The notes under the pieces were generated by a model. It searched no databases. It was not told the DNA's origin and saw only the letters and a list, made by a program, of their open reading frames with translations. A program made the translations under genes and the position numbers. A stretch of 44,694 bases of DNA from an uncultured Prevotellaceae bacterium. Its GTDB lineage: Bacteria; Bacteroidota; Bacteroidia; Bacteroidales; Bacteroidaceae. Below, piece by piece: positions 39,747 to 44,694 of this stretch. Positions within the stretch are counted from its first letter, which is position 1. Every line of letters starts with the position of its first letter. Where the stretch lies: contig CALBJW010000117.1 of assembly GCA_937893145.1 (NCBI GenBank), forward strand, positions 1 to 44,694. Reading direction: 5' to 3'.

Positions 39747-41039
39747 CTATTTCGCTAATACTTGACAAACACGATCTTGAAATGCTCTGCCTGTAGCAAG
39801 CTTTAGCACACCATTATTTATGATGCAGAATGCAAGGAGATGTCCGTTCGAGGCTGTAACATAACCCGAAAGACCGACCACACCTGTCAGGGTGCCAGTC
39901 TTTGCATGTACGTTATTATATGCATTCCCCGCAGTCATTCTGCTTTTCAACGTACCATCGACACCAGCAATAGGAAGGGAGGAATAGAGAACATTGAACA
40001 CCTCTTGGTTCTTGTACGCATAGCGAAGCAAGTCGAGTTCTGTTCTTGGGGTGAGATAGTTGTAAAGCGAAACACCCGAACCATCAGCAACATTTACGTT
40101 CTGAGTTTGCGACTTTGCTCTGAGTAGTACGCTCTCAATCATCTTAGCACCATCCTGTGCTGTTGCCCAACGACTCTTGTTTATGCTCGCAAGATGGAAG
40201 AACATCGATTCCGCATAGAAATTATCGGATGTCTTCATCATGTGAGGAAGCAACTCTGCTACGGTGCGAGTCTTTGTGTAGAACAGTTTGCACGATGTGT
40301 TCTTGTCGATGCTTCGCAAACTGCAAGCCAACTTATCACCACGAATGTCCTTTAGTTCACGCCCAAAGGTGCGTAGGAACTCCATCGCAGGATGGAACGA
40401 GGCAGAAGAGGAATACTTGCTCCAGTCTGGATACATCTTGCCTCGCTCCACCATCAGCGGACAGAGGTAAGGTGTGTTGTTTGTAGGAACATCATCCCAG
40501 CACCAGCCACTTCCATAGAGCAGACTGTCCTTCATCGAGATGTCAGCATATAGTTTGCCATCAATGCCCTTGATGTTGAGTTTGCGAACACTCTGCGCCA
40601 GTTCCTTTATGTCGGAATAAGAATATGCAGGGTCGAAGTCTCCCACCACATATATATCACCATGAAGGATGCCATCTGCCGAGATATTGCCACTGTAGTA
40701 TGCACGAGTGCAATACTTATAGTCAGCACCCAAGAGCGAGAGCATCGAAACGGCAGTCACCACCTTCTGGGTGGAAGCAGGACGCATCACCTTATGCTGA
40801 TTATACTCAAAGAGCAGAGCATCAGATGTTAAGTCCCACACACACATTCCTGTGCAGTATTCATTAGCATCAGCCTCCTTTGCAAGCGAGGCGAGCGACT
40901 GCTTGAGGCGCGACTCCCACGAGGTGAGTATTCGTGGTTCGTGAGGATAATGGGTTCTTGGTTCGTAAGCACGTCCTTCAGCACTAAAGCCGAAGAACAG
41001 AACCAGGATAAGGGTTATGAGCGATACTTTTCTATACAT
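39747..41039 (-). CDS. dacB: D-alanyl-D-alanine carboxypeptidase/endopeptidase (PBP4 type)
   Basis: A 430-residue periplasmic peptidase S13 that trims or cleaves peptidoglycan cross-links. A signal peptide is visible (residues 1-24). The three penicillin-binding motifs are present: SxxK as STQK (Ser89, Lys92), SxN as SDN in MKTSDNFYAES and KTG in HAKTGTLTGVVG. The large inserted domain between SxxK and SxN is typical of class C PBP4. Its start overlaps the end of the PH-domain gene by about 25 bp on the same strand. Confidence 0.92.
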   Translation of the reverse strand: MYRKVSLITLILVLFFGFSAEGRAYEPRTHYPHEPRILTSWESRLKQSLASLAKEADANEYCTGMCVWDLTSDALLFEYNQHKVMRPASTQKVVTAVSMLSLLGADYKYCTRAYYSGNISADGILHGDIYVVGDFDPAYSYSDIKELAQSVRKLNIKGIDGKLYADISMKDSLLYGSGWCWDDVPTNNTPYLCPLMVERGKMYPDWSKYSSSASFHPAMEFLRTFGRELKDIRGDKLACSLRSIDKNTSCKLFYTKTRTVAELLPHMMKTSDNFYAESMFFHLASINKSRWATAQDGAKMIESVLLRAKSQTQNVNVADGSGVSLYNYLTPRTELDLLRYAYKNQEVFNVLYSSLPIAGVDGTLKSRMTAGNAYNNVHAKTGTLTGVVGLSGYVTASNGHLLAFCIINNGVLKLATGRAFQDRVCQVLAK

Positions 41040-41401
41040 TTGATAAAGTCTTCTTCGTTTTTTGGTGGAACGAGGAAAAATTCCTTTCCATCGTTCATTA
41101 CAATGACAAGCGTACCACCACGGCGCACCTTGTCTATCTGCTTGATGTCCGAGAGGTTGATGCGCTTAGTGCTTGTTAATGCTCCGCGTGTTATCTCCAT
41201 ATACCCTTCAGTATGCACCACATATAGGGTGCGAATCATTCGAGTGATAATCATCGACATGAAGGTGAAGAGCAGAAAGAGAATAGCACCCATCAGCGGC
41301 TTCGGAACAGGTAGCCAATAAAAGCATACGACTACTGACAGAAGGACTGCCAGTAGTACGTATTGCTTAATAGTTGTTTTTGCTTGAAATGTGCGTTTCA
41401 T
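41015..41401 (-). CDS. PH-domain-containing small membrane protein
   Basis: A 128-residue protein with two hydrophobic segments (about 13-28 and 33-56) followed by a cytoplasmic bacterial PH-like domain (about 60-128; LYVVHTEGYMEITRGALTSTKRINLSDIKQIDKV, then VIVMNDGKEFFLVPPKNEEDFI). Related bPH_6-type proteins are common and uncharacterised in Bacteroidetes. The start codon shares one base with the stop of the M16 peptidase upstream (TAATG), implying translational coupling; its end overlaps dacB. Confidence 0.75.
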   Translation of the reverse strand: MKRTFQAKTTIKQYVLLAVLLSVVVCFYWLPVPKPLMGAILFLLFTFMSMIITRMIRTLYVVHTEGYMEITRGALTSTKRINLSDIKQIDKVRRGGTLVIVMNDGKEFFLVPPKNEEDFIKCIEKYRS

Positions 41402-44205
41402 TACTTAGCGATTGGAGATGTGATACCAACCTCGATGCGGTTGCCGCTGCGGAAGATTGTCTTAGCAAACTCCTGAACATCTGCAGGAGTGATTGCATCA
41501 ACTGCCTCATCGTAACCATCTACGAAGTTGTGACCGAAACGAGTGACGTTCTGCATCTGTCCCATCCAGTAGCCATTCTTCTTGAGGTTTTCAGCGTGTG
41601 AACGGTGGAGGTATTCCTTAATCTTCTCGATGTACTCAGCCTTAGGACCTTCGTTGCAAATCTGTTCTACACCAGCATAAACAACCTCAGTCATGCGCTC
41701 GCGCTTGTCTGGAGATGTAGGGAGCTGAATCTGGAGCACAGCAATCTTCTCTGGATAGTCCGAGATGTTACCGCTTACAGGCACACCGTAAGCACCACCC
41801 TCGTCCTCACGAACTGTCTCAGTATAGAGCATATCCATTGACTGGTCGAGCATACTCATGAGGAGGCTATTGCGGAGGTTCAACTCTACTGGAGCACAAT
41901 AGTTGAATACAGTCACTGAGTTAGGAGTTTCCATCTCCTTCTCGAATACATTCTTGATTTCGCCCTTAGCGATGCGGAGGTCTGTAAGCTTCATCTTTTC
42001 GCTGCTCTTGAGCACTGGGAGTGCACCGAGGTACTTAGCGAGAAGTGGAGCGATAGTGTCAACATCGAGGTCACCTACGAGGAAGAACTCAAAGTCGTTA
42101 GCATCAGCGAAACGCTCCTTATAGATTTCGATAACACGGTCGTAGTTAATCTGGTCGAGATCCTCAGCCTTCACACGCTTTGCGCGTACATTATTATTAT
42201 ATGCCACCTTAGCGATTGTGTCTGTCAACGCAATCATTGGGTTGAGTTCCTGGTTTGCGAGAGCCTGCTTCTGGCGCTGGATAGTTGAGTTGAACACCTC
42301 AACATCCTTACGAGGAGCAGTGAAAGTGAGGTATGTGAGCTGGAGCATAGTCTCGAAGTCCTTCTTCACACAGCTACCGCTGATGCTTTCAGTACGTGAG
42401 TCGATGCTTGGGCTTACGCTTGCCTGAATACCAGAGAGCTTCTTGCCGAGTTCGATAGAGCTGAAGTTGCCCCAACCGCCAATACCTACCATATCAGCAT
42501 TGCCCGACTGCATGAACTCTGCATTGTCGTAGTATGAAGTACCACCCCAACTTGTTGCCTCCATAGAGATGTTGTTAGGGCTGAAGTCTGTCTTCTTGAC
42601 ATGCACCTTAATGCCGTTAGAGAGAGTGATAACCTTGAATCCGAACTGCTCGTCCTTGATGCTCTTCACCTTACCAGGCTTGCCAAGCTTCTCGATGAGA
42701 GGGTCGTTGTTCACCTCTTCCTTATATGGCTCGATTTCCTCTGCCTCTACCTCTGCCAAGTAGCCGAGAACCTCCTCCTTTGTAGGAAGAACAATATCGT
42801 CCTTCTCTGGGAAGAAACCTGCGATGACGAGGTTGCTGTCTGGCATCTGCTCAAACATAGAGTTCACAGCCTCGAGTGGGAGGTTAGGGATGAGCTGGTT
42901 CATTGTCTGGTAAGTCCATTCAATGCTTGGTGAAGGCTCATTGTCGATGAAGTGACGAACATAACCATCAACGTATGTTGTGTTAGTAATCTTATCGCGC
43001 TTGAGGTAAGCAGCCTCGAGCTGAGAGAGGTACTCAGTCTTGAAACGCTCGTACTCACTAACAGTGAATCCGTAACGCTTAGCGCGGAGAATCTCACGAT
43101 AGAGAGCCTTGATAGCGTCCTTCTGACCATTGTCCTTGAATGCTACTGAACCCGAGAATGCGTCCTTAGTCTTTGAGATGAGGAACTGTCCATAGCCGAA
43201 GTTACCAGCGAGGAATGGAGGGTTCTCCTTCTGGAGCAACTCATTGATACGGTCGTTGAACATGCTGCCCATAGCACTGAGGAGGTAGTCAACGAGGATG
43301 TACTGAAGACTTGACTTCATCTCTGTTGGTACAGGGTCGCTCTTCCAACTGAATATCATGTTGCTGTTCTGCTGTTCCTTGTCCGAAGTGCAGAAGAAGA
43401 TAGGCTCCTTGTTGTCTGGTACTGGATAGTATTCACGAACAGCAGGATTCTCAACTGCCTTAATGTCTGCAAACACAGTCTTGATGCGGTTCTCGATGTC
43501 ATCCACATCAATGTCACCAACGATTACGAGAGCCTGGAGGTCAGGACGATACCACTTCTTGTAGTAGTCGCGAATAGCCTTGTGAGGGAAGTTCATCACC
43601 ACATCCATTGTACCGATAGGGAGGCGGTAAGCATACTTGCTGTCCTTGTAGAGTACTGGGAATGCCTTCTCGTACATACGCATCATTGCTGATGAACGCA
43701 TACGCCATTCCTCGTTGATGACACCACGCTCCTTGTCGATTTCCTTACCTTCGAGGAGGAGGTCATGGCTCCAGTCGTGGAGGATGAGGAGACAAGAGTC
43801 GATAGCACCTGGAATTTCCACATTCACATTGTTCACATTGTAAACAGTCTCATCCACACTTGTGTAAGCGTTGAGGTTCTCACCAAACTTCACACCGATG
43901 CGCTCAAGGTACTGCTTGAGGTTGTCACCTGGGAAGTGGGTAGTACCGTTGAAACACATGTGCTCAAGGAAGTGAGCAAGACCGCGCTGATCATCATCTT
44001 CCTGCATTGAACCCACCTTCTGAGCGATGTAGAAGTCAACGCGCTTTTCTGGCCATTCATTATGCTGAATGTAGTAAGTAAGACCATTTGGAAGTGTACC
44101 CTTTCTCACCTGTGGGTCGAGTGGTACATTTGGCATCTGCATCTGAGCCACCGACTGCAAGATAAATGCAGTGAAGAGGAGCAGAATAGAGAAAATTCTT
44201 TTCAT
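41401..44205 (-). CDS. M16 family zinc metallopeptidase
   Basis: A 934-residue exported protein with signal peptide MKRIFSILLLFTAFILQSVAQ. It has two pitrilysin/insulinase-type halves. The active half has the inverted zinc motif HFLEH (His78, Glu81, His82) in GLAHFLEHMCFNGT, with the distal glutamate in INEEWRM. The second half (about 540-934) lacks the motif, as usual, and forms the closing lobe. Such enzymes degrade peptides in the periplasm. The in-frame ATG at 44262 would put a charged extension before the signal peptide, so 44205 is chosen. Confidence 0.93.
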   Translation of the reverse strand: MKRIFSILLLFTAFILQSVAQMQMPNVPLDPQVRKGTLPNGLTYYIQHNEWPEKRVDFYIAQKVGSMQEDDDQRGLAHFLEHMCFNGTTHFPGDNLKQYLERIGVKFGENLNAYTSVDETVYNVNNVNVEIPGAIDSCLLILHDWSHDLLLEGKEIDKERGVINEEWRMRSSAMMRMYEKAFPVLYKDSKYAYRLPIGTMDVVMNFPHKAIRDYYKKWYRPDLQALVIVGDIDVDDIENRIKTVFADIKAVENPAVREYYPVPDNKEPIFFCTSDKEQQNSNMIFSWKSDPVPTEMKSSLQYILVDYLLSAMGSMFNDRINELLQKENPPFLAGNFGYGQFLISKTKDAFSGSVAFKDNGQKDAIKALYREILRAKRYGFTVSEYERFKTEYLSQLEAAYLKRDKITNTTYVDGYVRHFIDNEPSPSIEWTYQTMNQLIPNLPLEAVNSMFEQMPDSNLVIAGFFPEKDDIVLPTKEEVLGYLAEVEAEEIEPYKEEVNNDPLIEKLGKPGKVKSIKDEQFGFKVITLSNGIKVHVKKTDFSPNNISMEATSWGGTSYYDNAEFMQSGNADMVGIGGWGNFSSIELGKKLSGIQASVSPSIDSRTESISGSCVKKDFETMLQLTYLTFTAPRKDVEVFNSTIQRQKQALANQELNPMIALTDTIAKVAYNNNVRAKRVKAEDLDQINYDRVIEIYKERFADANDFEFFLVGDLDVDTIAPLLAKYLGALPVLKSSEKMKLTDLRIAKGEIKNVFEKEMETPNSVTVFNYCAPVELNLRNSLLMSMLDQSMDMLYTETVREDEGGAYGVPVSGNISDYPEKIAVLQIQLPTSPDKRERMTEVVYAGVEQICNEGPKAEYIEKIKEYLHRSHAENLKKNGYWMGQMQNVTRFGHNFVDGYDEAVDAITPADVQEFAKTIFRSGNRIEVGITSPIAK

Positions 44206-44271
44206 TGTCGTTTTCTTAAAAAAATCTTTATTAAATCTATAATGTAATTCTATTTGTTTCAATCCGTGCGA

Positions 44272-44694
44272 CTACTTGTCCAAGGCATGCTTCGCATAAT
44301 CCACAGTGTAGTGCAGACCGCGACTCTCCTTGCGTTCAAGGGCCTGTCGAGTGATGAGGTAACCCACATTAATCATGTTGCGGAGCTCACAGATGTCCTT
44401 CGTAGGCTTCACACGCTTGAAGAGGTGTTCTGTTTCCTCGTAAAGGAGGTCGAGGCGTTCCCAAGCACGGTGCAGACGGAGGTCCGAACGCACGATACCA
44501 ACGTATGTTGACATAATCTGGTTCACTTCCTTAGCATCCTGAGCGATAAGCACCTTCTCCTCGTTCGACATAGTACCCTCATCGTTCCATTCAGGCACAT
44601 TCTCGTTGAACTCATAGTGGTCGATATTCTCGAGCGAATGCTTTGCAGCAGCATCGGCATATACCACAGCCTCGATGAGCGAGTTACTTGCAAG
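44272..44694 (-). CDS. nadB: L-aspartate oxidase, C-terminal part (runs off the window)
   Basis: The last 140 codons of NadB, the FAD enzyme that oxidises aspartate to iminoaspartate for NAD synthesis. The frame is open to the window edge, beginning LASNSLIEAVVYADAA, which is the conserved end of the flavin domain (R-LASNSL-E). The helical C-terminal domain follows, with MSTYVGIVRSDLRLHRAWERL and ITRQALERKESRGLHYTVDY, diagnostic for NadB. The 5' part is beyond base 44694. The M16 gene lies 66 bp downstream. Confidence 0.92.
   Translation of the reverse strand, partial: LASNSLIEAVVYADAAAKHSLENIDHYEFNENVPEWNDEGTMSNEEKVLIAQDAKEVNQIMSTYVGIVRSDLRLHRAWERLDLLYEETEHLFKRVKPTKDICELRNMINVGYLITRQALERKESRGLHYTVDYAKHALDK

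Overview
This window is a chromosomal segment of a Bacteroidota bacterium, most likely a Bacteroidales member of the Prevotella/Bacteroides type. Evidence seen in the sequence: intergenic promoters of the Bacteroidetes sigma-ABfr class (TAnnTTTG, sometimes with TTTG about 20 bp upstream), starts without Shine-Dalgarno sequences, Bacteroidetes-typical families (DUF3098, DUF3127, DUF4271, DUF4835) and family-typical gene orders. Almost all of it is conserved housekeeping DNA. No phage, insertion sequence, CRISPR array, rRNA or tRNA was found.

Layout. 1-700 is non-coding and rich in inverted and direct repeats. 701-12958 is all minus strand: reading 5' to 3', miaB, ftsX, a DUF3098 gene, uppP, truB, queA, folK, a DPP IV-type peptidase, argB and an ECF sigma factor, then feoAB with its own promoter, a 45-residue FeoB-associated Cys-rich peptide, and an anti-sigma-like membrane protein preceded by an ECF-type promoter. 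13121-18874 is mostly plus strand and accessory: two membrane proteins, a tandem pair of paralogous four-helix membrane proteins, two lipoproteins and a DUF2264 protein. 18946-28202 (minus) is the dnaN cluster: dnaN, a DEDDh exonuclease, coaBC, DUF4835, recN, a TPR protein with a catalytically dead trypsin-like domain, a lipoprotein nuclease and an esterase. 28383-34826 (plus) carries an SSB-like DUF3127 protein, a histidine phosphatase, a DUF362/ferredoxin protein, then metK, DUF4271, hemD, rnpA and yidD. 34744-44694 holds an RlmL-like methyltransferase, cysE, tdk, purD (plus strand), dacB, a PH-domain protein, an M16 peptidase and the 3' end of nadB.

The most noteworthy signals are non-coding. 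Upstream of metK are (i) a symmetrical array of ten 11-bp motifs (30712-30936), and (ii) a consensus promoter followed by a leader matching the SAM-II riboswitch, which would let S-adenosylmethionine control its own synthase. Further right, other spacers carry their own short-word arrays (8-bp at 34497, 49-bp tandem at 36433, GTGAAAA at 38134, a 33-bp-arm inverted repeat at 39569). Other points of interest are an ECF sigma/anti-sigma-like pair split around feoAB, a 75 to 85 bp antisense overlap of yidD with the methyltransferase tail, and an OB-fold-like protein ending in an SSB-type DLPF tip next to dnaN.

Limits: all family calls come from reading motifs by eye. No database search or folding program was run, and residue positions are approximate.
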